Source: Bacteroidales bacterium (GTDB taxonomy: Bacteria > Bacteroidota > Bacteroidia > Bacteroidales > UBA12077). Taken from it: 64,000 nucleotides of DNA. Under the pieces are notes generated by a model. That model had not been told where the DNA came from. It did not search any database and saw nothing but the letters and a program-made list of their open reading frames with translations. Of the stretch, positions 37,136 through 45,161 are shown in pieces. The position numbers and the translations under genes were made by a program. Where the stretch lies: the NCBI GenBank assembly GCA_028282785.1, contig JANQHE010000004.1:1-64000 (forward strand). Reading direction: 5' to 3'. Position 1 is the first letter of the stretch. Each line of letters opens with the position of its first letter.

Positions 37136-38215
37136 ACGAATAAATTCTTCAGGCTTCCAACTGTTCGGAGTATAAAGGTCTTGTCCTAATCGTACAATAA
37201 TTAGGTTTTTGGAGGGAACAATTACGAGATATTGTCCGAATGCGCCGATTGCCATGTATAGATCGTCCGGTAAATCAACTGTACTTTCAAAAAAAGCATC
37301 TTCTCCTAACCACCATAGGTAACCATAAAATGGATAATCATCACTAAAAGCAGATGTTGATTCCATAATCCATTCTTCCGAAATGATTTGTTTTCCATCC
37401 CAATTTCCATTATTTAAAAATAAATACCCAAACTTTGCAAAATCATGCATGGTAGCATCAATTCCCCAGCCGGCAACTGTATGGTTTTTTGAGTCAGCGA
37501 TCCAGTTTATGTTATCTATCCCAATCGGATTTAGTAAGTTTTTTTCTGCATATTGAAGCAAACTTTTCCCGGTTAATAAGTTTATTAATCCGGATAAATA
37601 CATAGATTCTCCACTATTGTATGACCAATCTGTTCCGGGCTTATTTTTTAAAGGTTTATTCATTACATATTCAAGGTAATCTTCGGAGCGAGACATTTGA
37701 ATAATATCGTTTGAAAAAATACCTTCTTCTGTCCAATCAATTCCGGATGTCATAGTAAGCACATGCGATATTCCAAGCTCTTTCTTCCACTGTTGAGTGC
37801 TATCATTATTAAGTTCGTCAAAATAATCAGAAAACTTATCATCAACACTTTCAATATAACCCTGATCGATCGCAATTCCAATAATTGCTGAAGTAAAACT
37901 TTTTGCAATTGAATAACTTGAATGCTTTATTTCTGAGGTTAAATCGTTAAAATAATCTTCAGCAACTACATAACCATCTTTGATAATCATGTAACCATCC
38001 GTACCAAAGTTGGAATTTGATATATACGTGTGCGCTTCAGATAATGCTTTTGTGTTTACTCCAACTTCTTCGGGACTACAGTATCTCCATTGATTTGTGG
38101 GAAAGTATTTTCCATCATATGTTCCTTCGCCGATAAAATTGGGATTAACAGTTTCTTTTGAACATGAAAAGGAAAATATAGTGATAACAGCGTATATATA
38201 CTTTATTAATCTCAT
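37115..38215 (-). CDS. Serine-hydrolase lipoprotein of the beta-lactamase (S12) fold
   Basis: 366 residues with a lipoprotein signal (lipobox FSFSC, Cys at about 19). The active-site Ser and Lys are in YSIAKSFTSAI (SxxK), and the second motif appears as WSYNSGESMYLSG. This is the class C beta-lactamase/CubicO/esterase superfamily, whose members hydrolyse esters, D-amino-acid peptides or beta-lactams; antibiotic resistance should not be assumed. Probably anchored in the outer or inner membrane facing the periplasm. The start codon directly abuts the sfsA stop (TAAATG), so it is co-transcribed with sfsA. Its 3' end overlaps mqnC. Confidence 0.85.
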   Translation of the reverse strand: MRLIKYIYAVITIFSFSCSKETVNPNFIGEGTYDGKYFPTNQWRYCSPEEVGVNTKALSEAHTYISNSNFGTDGYMIIKDGYVVAEDYFNDLTSEIKHSSYSIAKSFTSAIIGIAIDQGYIESVDDKFSDYFDELNNDSTQQWKKELGISHVLTMTSGIDWTEEGIFSNDIIQMSRSEDYLEYVMNKPLKNKPGTDWSYNSGESMYLSGLINLLTGKSLLQYAEKNLLNPIGIDNINWIADSKNHTVAGWGIDATMHDFAKFGYLFLNNGNWDGKQIISEEWIMESTSAFSDDYPFYGYLWWLGEDAFFESTVDLPDDLYMAIGAFGQYLVIVPSKNLIIVRLGQDLYTPNSWKPEEFIRLVLEAV

Positions 38216-38908
38216 TTAAAGTTCAAACGTTAATTCTTTTACCAGGTTAATCTTCTCTGGTGTTACTTTTGCCTGTACGGGAATTATTTCAACACCACTA
38301 TGATAGGCTACTTTTAAAGTTTCTGCATATTCCGGATCAATTTCTTTAGCAGCAGCAAAAATCGAAATATCCATTCTTTGGATTATGTACAGCATAACTG
38401 CTCGCATGCCATTCTCTTTAACCTTTACCAGGGTTTCCAAATGCTTTTTTCCGCGACTTGTAACTGCGTCCGGGAAAAGAGCATAATCTCCTTCCTTTAG
38501 GGTAACATTTTTAACTTCAATAAAGCAGGTTTCAGTTTCGTTTTTAGCCATTATATCAAATCGGCTATCTCCAAATTTAATTTCCCGTTTAACTTCAGAA
38601 TATCCTTTTAATTTTTCGATTTCATTATTTACAACAGCTTCAAAAGCTAGTTTATTTGGATTTCCTGTGTTTATTCCAATCCAGTCATTATTAATTTTGA
38701 TCATCTCCCAGGTAAATTTTGTTTTACGTTTCGGATCATTTACCGGAGATAAGTAAACTTCCGCATTATGTTCCAAGCAGCTTTTCATAGATCCGGAATT
38801 GGTGCAATGTGCGGTTACGATTTCTCCATTATCTAATATAATATCGGCCAAAAAGCGTTTGTATCGTTTTATTAACCTGCCATGAATGAGTTTTTCGACA
38901 AAAATCAT
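38216..38908 (-). CDS. sfsA: SfsA-family protein
   Basis: 230 residues, the usual length. Family features visible are the N-terminal OB-like region VEKLIHGRLIKRYKRFLADI, HCTNSGSMKSCL, the nuclease-like FGDSRFDIM and CFIEVKNVTL, and FPDAVTSRGKKHLETL. The Asp-Glu-x-Lys pattern resembles a PD-(D/E)xK nuclease core. SfsA was named for stimulation of maltose metabolism in Escherichia coli and binds DNA; its true role is unclear. It sits between the lipoprotein genes, one base from the upstream stop region. Confidence 0.9.
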   Translation of the reverse strand: MIFVEKLIHGRLIKRYKRFLADIILDNGEIVTAHCTNSGSMKSCLEHNAEVYLSPVNDPKRKTKFTWEMIKINNDWIGINTGNPNKLAFEAVVNNEIEKLKGYSEVKREIKFGDSRFDIMAKNETETCFIEVKNVTLKEGDYALFPDAVTSRGKKHLETLVKVKENGMRAVMLYIIQRMDISIFAAAKEIDPEYAETLKVAYHSGVEIIPVQAKVTPEKINLVKELTFEL

Positions 38909-38909
38909 A

Positions 38910-39410
38910 TTATTTTCTGGTCATTGGAAATTTAACCGATTTTTCTTTACCATTTGAAATACCGGATATTTCAGCTAATATAGAGTCGTTTGAAATTTTG
39001 CTATAGCTTATTTTTTGGGGGAAATCATGTTGCGGATTTTCAAAAACCAACATTCTTCCGCTTTTATAGGAAAGTTTAAATTCAACCGGATTTCCTTCAT
39101 TTTGATTTATAACTGTGGGAATATAATAGAGGCCCTCCTCACGTTGAACTATCATTATATTTTCAAGTAAAAGAGAATCGTTCTCTTTAATAAAGATGCT
39201 TTTTCCTACTAAAACAGAATCATTAAGTTTTTGCCATTTTTCAATGGTTTTGCCTTCAGGAACGGTATTTTCCCAGCTGCCAATTAGCCAACTAACTTCT
39301 CCTAAAAGTGAATTGCTATTAATTTTAGAAGATGAATTATTTAAAAAATTACATGAAATAACACTGGATAAAAAAACGAAAAAGAGACATATTTTCAGAA
39401 ACAATTTCAC
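38910..39410 (-). CDS. DUF6265-like lipoprotein
   Basis: 166 residues with a lipoprotein signal ending in SSVISC (Cys at about 20). The domain starts VSWLIGSWENTVPEGKTIE and holds the FENPQHDFPQKISY motif, both typical of DUF6265, a lipocalin-like beta-barrel family of unknown function. It is probably attached to a membrane and could bind a small ligand. It precedes sfsA with one base between them and is likely co-transcribed with sfsA and the hydrolase. Confidence 0.8.
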   Translation of the reverse strand: MKLFLKICLFFVFLSSVISCNFLNNSSSKINSNSLLGEVSWLIGSWENTVPEGKTIEKWQKLNDSVLVGKSIFIKENDSLLLENIMIVQREEGLYYIPTVINQNEGNPVEFKLSYKSGRMLVFENPQHDFPQKISYSKISNDSILAEISGISNGKEKSVKFPMTRK

Positions 39411-39457
39411 GATACATTCAATTCAAATGGGAACCAAATATAATAAAAAAGACAATT

Positions 39458-41311
39458 CTAAAGTAGTTGATTCATAATTAATAAAAGTTCATTTTGATTA
39501 ATAGGCTTTGTAATATATCCATTGCATCCGGCCTTAAAAGCTTTTTCTTTATCACCGGACATTGCATAAGCAGTTTGGGCAATGATGATAACATCTTGAT
39601 TATACTGTTTTATCATTCGGGTTGCTGTATAACCATCCATAACAGGCATTTTTATATCCATCAATATCAGGTTAATATCTTTTTCCCCGTGTACCATATC
39701 TACGGCTTGTTTACCATTACGCGCATGTAATACTTTTTTGCATTTACCTTCTAATATCTCTTCTAAATATATGTTTGCAGTTTCATCGTCATCAGCAATA
39801 AGCACAGTGATTTCACTTAATTTTTCTATGCTATCAATTTTCTTTTCTCGAGCTACAACTTTGTCAACAACTTTTTTACCTTTAACTGGTATTGTAAAAT
39901 AGAAGCTCGACCCTTTGTTTTCTTGTGATTCTACTCGTATTTCTCCTTTTAGTATTTCTACATAAGCTTTTGCAATGGACAACCCCAAACCCGCTCCTTC
40001 GTATGGTTGGACTATTTTTAGATCGGCCTGAACAAAACGTTCAAATATTGCATCTAAACGATCTTGTGGAATTCCTATTCCAGTATCTTTCACATAAAAC
40101 TCAAACTCATTTTCTTTTAATTCATAACCAAATTCAATTTTACCATTTGTAGTATACTTAACAGCGTTTTTAATTAGATTGGTAAATATTGCAGTGATTT
40201 TTTCATTATCACTAAAAACATATGCTTTATTATCCGGTAGACTTGTTACGTACAATAACTCATTCTTTTTTTTCTTTGCTTGCGGTTCAAAGAAATTAAA
40301 TAAGGAAGCAAACATTTCATGTATGTTTATATTACTATAATTAACTTCCATGTTACCAGATTCAATTTTTGAAATGTCAATAATATCATTAATAAGGTTT
40401 AGCATTCTTATGCCTGACTGTTCAATGATTGATATGTATTTTTGTTGTTTTTCAACCGGTAGATTTGGTTTTTTAAGAAATCTTGTAAAGCCAAGTACAC
40501 CATTCATTGGAGTTCGGATCTCATGGCTCATATTGGCTAAAAATGCTGATTTTAATTTGTCGCTTTCTTCAGATTTTACTAAAGCTTTTTTTAGTTCCTC
40601 TTCAATTTGTTTATGGTGTGTTATATCTCGTATTGATATAAGAAACGTTTCTTTATCATTCCAGTCAATGTCAATGGTTCGCATTTCGCCAACACGCTCT
40701 TCTTCATCTTGTCTAACAATATTAATTTCTGTATGCTCGCCCTGAATAACAGGATAACCAAATACTCTGCTAAGTAATTCATCAATCGTTAATTTAAACA
40801 TATCTTCTGCTGATGGATTGGCAAATGATATCTTTCCATCAGTATCAACGACTAAAATGGCATCCGGATTACGAGCAATTATTTTTCTTAAACGACTTTC
40901 GCTTTTACGAAGAGAGTCTAATGTGCGTTTGTGCCGCATAAATGCTTCAACTCGTGCTATTAATTCCCGATCATCTATTGGCCGTACTATATAACCATCC
41001 GCGCCTTGCTCTAAAGCAGCGGCTTGTTGTTGCGATGAGGTAAATGCACCGGTTATCATCACAATATACATGTAGGGATGCTGATTGTCAGTTTTAATTT
41101 TTTCCAGAATATCCAGCCCTAATTCATTATGGAGTATTATATCCAAAAGCAAAAGATCGGGTTCATTCTTTTTTAATATTTCGAAAGTTTCATGTGAGTT
41201 AGAAGCGGTAAAAACTTCATAACCTAAATCAGAAAATATTTCAGAATAGATTCCCAAGTTGAAAGGTTCATCATCAACAAGTAATATTTTGTCTTTTGCG
41301 TTTTCTGCCAT
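39458..41311 (-). CDS. Hybrid histidine kinase REC-PAS-HK-REC of the kai operon
   Basis: 617 residues: receiver 1 (Asp57 in LLLLDIIL; the usual phospho-site Lys is replaced by Arg110 in IVRPI), PAS (about 140-235), HisKA with His263 in NMSHEIRTPMNG, HATPase (AVKYTTNGKIEFG, DTGIGIPQD, GAGLGLSIAKAYV), and receiver 2 with Asp552 in LILMDIKMP and a normal Lys in ITKPI. No membrane segment, so it is cytoplasmic. It is the last gene of the operon, two bases after kaiC, which suggests it reads or transmits the KaiC state. No DNA-binding output is fused; a phosphorelay through receiver 2 to an unlinked regulator is the natural guess. Confidence 0.9.
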   Translation of the reverse strand: MAENAKDKILLVDDEPFNLGIYSEIFSDLGYEVFTASNSHETFEILKKNEPDLLLLDIILHNELGLDILEKIKTDNQHPYMYIVMITGAFTSSQQQAAALEQGADGYIVRPIDDRELIARVEAFMRHKRTLDSLRKSESRLRKIIARNPDAILVVDTDGKISFANPSAEDMFKLTIDELLSRVFGYPVIQGEHTEINIVRQDEEERVGEMRTIDIDWNDKETFLISIRDITHHKQIEEELKKALVKSEESDKLKSAFLANMSHEIRTPMNGVLGFTRFLKKPNLPVEKQQKYISIIEQSGIRMLNLINDIIDISKIESGNMEVNYSNINIHEMFASLFNFFEPQAKKKKNELLYVTSLPDNKAYVFSDNEKITAIFTNLIKNAVKYTTNGKIEFGYELKENEFEFYVKDTGIGIPQDRLDAIFERFVQADLKIVQPYEGAGLGLSIAKAYVEILKGEIRVESQENKGSSFYFTIPVKGKKVVDKVVAREKKIDSIEKLSEITVLIADDDETANIYLEEILEGKCKKVLHARNGKQAVDMVHGEKDINLILMDIKMPVMDGYTATRMIKQYNQDVIIIAQTAYAMSGDKEKAFKAGCNGYITKPINQNELLLIMNQLL

Positions 41312-41313
41312 GA

Positions 41314-42849
41314 TTATGTTTCCTTATTAAATAAATCATCTAAGCGGTCAACTTCTCCTCTTAAAACCAAATGGGGATTACCGGAAATTATTCCGGAAAC
41401 ATTTCGGAATGGTTTGCCAATATGCATTCCATTTTCATCAATTGTTAATTCTTTGATGTCTTTATTATGTTTTGATCCGCGCATTTTTAATACGGTTAAA
41501 CCTCTTCGCATTTCACCATAAGCCTCAACATAACGAAGAAGGATAATTGAATCTGTAATAGTTGAAATATGGCCTTCTGTAATAGAAGATCCACCCATTA
41601 GGGATGTAGTTGTTGAAGTAAATAATCCGGCAATCTCTTTATGTTTAATAAAAGAAGTTAAACCAATAATAAACTCTCTGAAACTTTTTAGGGTTGAGAC
41701 TCTTTCCAATGCCGAAAGGCTGTCAACTGCCACACGCTGTGGCTTATATTCTTCAATTATTTCTTTCATTTTAATCAGGTGATCCTCTAATCCCGTAACT
41801 TCAGGATATTCGCAAACCACTTTTAGCAATCCATCTTTTTCCGCCCTTTCAAAATCGATACCCCAACCAGATGCATTTCTAAACAATTGTTCTCGGCTTT
41901 CCTCAAATGCAAATAATAAAGAACGTTCTTTCTTAGAAGTACCTCCTTCCATAAATTCAGTTGCCATTAAAGTTTTTCCGGTGCCGGTGGCTCCGGATAC
42001 CAATATGATTGAATCGCGAAAAAATCCTCCATTACACATTTCATCTAATTCCTGACTTCCTGAGGTTATTCTAATGTTGGATGATTTTTGTTTTAGCTCA
42101 ATAGCTGAAAGTGGTATTATTATTAATCCGGATTCGTGTGAAATAGAAAATGGGTATTCTCCTTTTTGATGGTTTGTACCTCTGTACTTCAATATCTCAA
42201 TCGTTCTTCTTCGCTTTTCATCTTCCAGGATATTCCTTAAAATAACTACATTGTCTGTAACGAACTCTTCAACACCAAACCGGGCAATTTCTCCATATTC
42301 ATCAATTCTTTCTGCTGTCATTAATGATGTTACATTCATTTTCTTTAAAGCATAAGCAATTCTGAAAAGCTCGCTCCGAACAATAAAGGTATCTGTAAAC
42401 TGTGTGAAAATTGCACCAATGGAATCCATAGAAAGCCTTTTTGCACTTGTTTTTTTTACGGCATTTTCGATTCGGGCCAAAAGAGCTCCCAAATCATAAT
42501 CGCCGGTAACAACATACGCTTCATTTGGTTGTGGAGAAGCATCAACAAATGCCCACTTGTTTTCTTTTTCCCATTTTTCAATAGGCCAACCAAAACTTAA
42601 CATATTTTTCCTAATATCTTCAATTGGTTCCTCAAATGTTATAAAAACACCATTTTGATTGAACTGAGAAATTCCTTCGGCTAAAAATTGTGTTGCAAAA
42701 ACTGTTTTTGCACTACCGGCGGAACCGGATAATAAAGTTGTTCTGTTTATGGGCAAACCACCTTTTGATACATGGTCGAATCCAGGAATTCCGGTTTGTA
42801 GTTTTTTTATTGAATTTATTTTTTCATTCATAGTTGTAATTTTATGCAT
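41314..42849 (-). CDS. kaiC: KaiC, double-domain clock ATPase/autokinase
   Basis: 511 residues, against 519 in Synechococcus. Domain CI has Walker A GSAGSAKTV and the catalytic Glu pair in FITFEEP; CII has GATGTGKTL and FAFEES. The CII phosphorylation loop is kept as ITEGHISTITDS, putting Ser429 and Thr430 where cyanobacterial Ser431 and Thr432 lie, with Thr424 for Thr426. The A-loop region FRNVSGIISGNP is also recognisable, with a shorter C-terminal tail. KaiC hexamers cycle slowly between phosphorylated states under KaiA and KaiB. The first ATG overlaps kaiB by eight bases; an internal ATG at 42831 is an alternative start. Coupled with kaiB by overlap. Confidence 0.95.
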   Translation of the reverse strand: MHKITTMNEKINSIKKLQTGIPGFDHVSKGGLPINRTTLLSGSAGSAKTVFATQFLAEGISQFNQNGVFITFEEPIEDIRKNMLSFGWPIEKWEKENKWAFVDASPQPNEAYVVTGDYDLGALLARIENAVKKTSAKRLSMDSIGAIFTQFTDTFIVRSELFRIAYALKKMNVTSLMTAERIDEYGEIARFGVEEFVTDNVVILRNILEDEKRRRTIEILKYRGTNHQKGEYPFSISHESGLIIIPLSAIELKQKSSNIRITSGSQELDEMCNGGFFRDSIILVSGATGTGKTLMATEFMEGGTSKKERSLLFAFEESREQLFRNASGWGIDFERAEKDGLLKVVCEYPEVTGLEDHLIKMKEIIEEYKPQRVAVDSLSALERVSTLKSFREFIIGLTSFIKHKEIAGLFTSTTTSLMGGSSITEGHISTITDSIILLRYVEAYGEMRRGLTVLKMRGSKHNKDIKELTIDENGMHIGKPFRNVSGIISGNPHLVLRGEVDRLDDLFNKET

Positions 42850-43120
42850 TTTTAACTAAATCCAGCCCAATAAGTACTTTTTCTATATCTGTTAAATCAC
42901 CAATAATACGTTTAATGGGAGCGGGGAGAGATTTTATTAAAGTTGGTGTAGCTAATACCTTATCGTCTTCAGCTTCTTGCGGAGATTCTAATACATCAAT
43001 TATATTTAATTCGTATTCATTTCCTAACTCTTTTGCACAAATTTTTTTTAAGGTATGTATCGCGCGGTCTGATCGCGCTGTTTTTCCTGTTATGTAGAGT
43101 TTTAGTAAGTATTTAGCCAT
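42842..43120 (-). CDS. kaiB: KaiB, clock protein
   Basis: 92 residues, a little shorter than cyanobacterial KaiB because the acidic C-terminal tail is missing. The thioredoxin-like core is very well kept: YLLKLYITGKT, DVLESPQEAEDDKVLATPTL, and the fold-switching half with SLPAPIKRIIGDLTDIEKVL and GLDL. The Gly and Asp whose mutation traps the switch state (Gly88/Asp90 in the Thermosynechococcus protein) are present. By homology it binds phosphorylated KaiC on the CI ring and drives dephosphorylation. It overlaps kaiC and lies 73 bases after the receiver-KaiA-like gene. Confidence 0.94.
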   Translation of the reverse strand: MAKYLLKLYITGKTARSDRAIHTLKKICAKELGNEYELNIIDVLESPQEAEDDKVLATPTLIKSLPAPIKRIIGDLTDIEKVLIGLDLVKNA

Positions 43121-43193
43121 AATATATATGATTTTTTTAATTTTACCTTTACCTTATGAATTATCGATTATTATAAAATATTGCAAATACAAA

Positions 43194-43961
43194 TTATATT
43201 TTGTTTCGATAAAAATTAAGTAAATAACCCATTATTTCAAGTAAAACAATTCTTGATTCTTCTTTAATTAAAAATGCCCTTTTGGCAGAGTCTTCATTTA
43301 ACATGTATTTTAATGCTTCTTTGTGTACATCGATTATATCTCTTGCGCCTGCTTGTAAAAAGCCTAATTCATTTGTTATTTTTTTAGTTGGATCAGAGTT
43401 GTTTTCATTGTTTTTAAACATTCTTTGCTGAATGGCTTCATTTAAAATAACCGTATATTCTTTAATTATTCTTTTGAACTCATTTGGGTATGCATTTTTT
43501 ATAAGTTCCTGTTCATAAATTTTAGTAGTTTGCTCTGTACTTTGTTGGTCGAATGGTTCAAAGGTCGTTTCTCGTAACTTTACAATAGAATCTTTGAACC
43601 TGATGATAGATTTAATTCGTGCAATTAATTCACGAGCTTCAAATGGCCTGCTTAAATAATCATCAGCACCTATTTCTAAACCAAAAATGTAATCGTCTTT
43701 CGTAACTTTAATCCCTGATAATAAGATGATGATAACATCAACAAATTTGGGATTGTTTTTTATTTGAACACAGACGTCTGTTCCTAATTTATCAGGAAGC
43801 ATAACATCCAATAAAATTAAATCAGGTTTATTCCTTTTAAGATATTTGAGGCATGCATTACCAGAATCTACAGTATCCACATTATAATCTTTTTCTAAAA
43901 TGTTAGAAATAATTTCAAGGTTTATATGGTCATCGTCAACAATTAGTATGGATTTACTCAT
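43194..43961 (-). CDS. Receiver domain fused to a KaiA-C/RsbU_N-like helical domain
   Basis: 255 residues. Residues 1-120 are a CheY-like receiver: acidic pair Asp10/Asp11, phospho-Asp52 in LILLDVMLP, but Arg105 in place of the nearly invariant Lys (LSRPF). Residues about 145-255 are all-helical. They hold ARDIIDVHKEALKYM and end SRIVLLEIMGYLLNFYRNKI. By eye this matches the end of cyanobacterial KaiA, where VEIHMELM is followed by a helix ending in an MYRRSI-type motif. The related RsbU N-terminal four-helix domain has similar spacing (ISIHRKVLKEL). KaiA itself is a pseudo-receiver plus this helical domain, so the layout is KaiA-like. Its place directly before kaiB supports a role in setting KaiC phosphorylation. 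The homology is a visual judgement and not computed. Confidence 0.75.
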   Translation of the reverse strand: MSKSILIVDDDHINLEIISNILEKDYNVDTVDSGNACLKYLKRNKPDLILLDVMLPDKLGTDVCVQIKNNPKFVDVIIILLSGIKVTKDDYIFGLEIGADDYLSRPFEARELIARIKSIIRFKDSIVKLRETTFEPFDQQSTEQTTKIYEQELIKNAYPNEFKRIIKEYTVILNEAIQQRMFKNNENNSDPTKKITNELGFLQAGARDIIDVHKEALKYMLNEDSAKRAFLIKEESRIVLLEIMGYLLNFYRNKI

Positions 43962-43968
43962 AACAGTT

Positions 43969-45156
43969 TTATGGGTTTAATGGTAAACTAAAATAAAATG
44001 TTGAACCTTTTCCAACTTCGCTTTCCACCCCTATGTGGCCATGATGTGCCTCAATGATTCTTTTAACAATGTACAATCCTAATCCGGTACTTTTTTCTCC
44101 GGCAGTACTCATAGTACTGGTTTTTTGAAATGGTTTGAATAAAGTAACGACTTCATCTTTTGCAATACCTTGTCCTTGGTCCTTAATATTAACAAGAACT
44201 TCAGTTTCATTTTGTATTAACGACACCAAAATTTGTGTGTCATTATTTGAATATTTTATTGCATTCGTCAATAAATTACTTATTACCTGGTCAATTTTAT
44301 TATTATCGATTTTTAATATCAAAGAATCTACATTGGTTTCGAAATGAATTTTAATATTTTTTTTCTTTGCAAGCTCCTTATTTAAATCGATGTTGGTTCG
44401 AATTAAAAGGACTAAATTAGTGGGAGTACTATTAATCTTAATATTGCCAGACTCAATAGCAGATACATCGAGTAACTCATTAACTAACTCAAGCATGAAA
44501 CTACTTAATGTTTTTATGAGGTTTACAAAACGTTTTTGTTTCTCATTAAGGTTATCGCCTTTTTTTTCTAAAAAATCTGATAAGGCATTAATGTTACTTA
44601 GCGGGTTTCGTAAATCGTGGGCAGCCATTCCTAAAAAACGGTTTTTAAGGCCGTTTAACCTTTCCAGTTCCGCATTTTTGCGATTTAATTCCCGCTGCAA
44701 GTTAACTAATTCGTTGTTAACCCGTGAAAGTTCATCAAAAATTGCTTCATTTTCTTTATCTCGAATCAGAATTTTTTCGCTTTGACTTTTTAAAAGTTTC
44801 CTAATCTGATTCGATTGTTCGTTATTAATTTGTTGAAGGAGGTTTGTAAATTCAACCGCTTCTTTATGGTTATCGGCTCCAATTAATAATATTTGTTTAT
44901 TTAAAAGAACTCCCATAAAATATAAGGATTTGAACTTATCATTGTAGTATATGTTTAAACGGTAATCAAAAGCTATATTTTTACTTTTAACCTCTAAAAT
45001 CATGTTTAGAGATTTATTATGCGAATGTTTATCGATGATGGTAGTAAATAACTTTCCTTCACAACCATTTTTAGAGAAACCGAAATCATCTTTTAAAACT
45101 TGCTTTATTACTCCATTTTCATCACACAGAAAAGCACATCCTTTTATTTTATTCAT
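43969..45156 (-). CDS. Histidine kinase of the kai operon
   Basis: 395 residues, soluble. The N-terminal ~100 residues look like a PAS-type sensor (CAFLCDENGVIKQVL), followed by a coiled coil (110-170), HisKA with His180 in LGMAAHDLRNPLSN, and HATPase with ISNLLTNAIKYSNN, DQGQGIAKD and STGLGLYIVKRII. Key residues are intact. It lacks the KaiB-like domain of SasA, so it is not a SasA orthologue, although it could have the same job of reading KaiC. The receiver protein seven bases downstream is the obvious phospho-acceptor candidate. Five bases separate it from the cobalamin-binding gene upstream. Confidence 0.88.
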   Translation of the reverse strand: MNKIKGCAFLCDENGVIKQVLKDDFGFSKNGCEGKLFTTIIDKHSHNKSLNMILEVKSKNIAFDYRLNIYYNDKFKSLYFMGVLLNKQILLIGADNHKEAVEFTNLLQQINNEQSNQIRKLLKSQSEKILIRDKENEAIFDELSRVNNELVNLQRELNRKNAELERLNGLKNRFLGMAAHDLRNPLSNINALSDFLEKKGDNLNEKQKRFVNLIKTLSSFMLELVNELLDVSAIESGNIKINSTPTNLVLLIRTNIDLNKELAKKKNIKIHFETNVDSLILKIDNNKIDQVISNLLTNAIKYSNNDTQILVSLIQNETEVLVNIKDQGQGIAKDEVVTLFKPFQKTSTMSTAGEKSTGLGLYIVKRIIEAHHGHIGVESEVGKGSTFYFSLPLNP

Positions 45157-45161
45157 AGTTT

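Noticed and set aside
37115-38215. Beta-lactamase resistance gene
   Set aside because: Only the fold and SxxK motif are seen; the family includes many esterases and peptidases.
43969-45156. Histidine kinase as a SasA orthologue
   Set aside because: SasA has a KaiB-like N-terminal domain; this protein has a PAS-like one.
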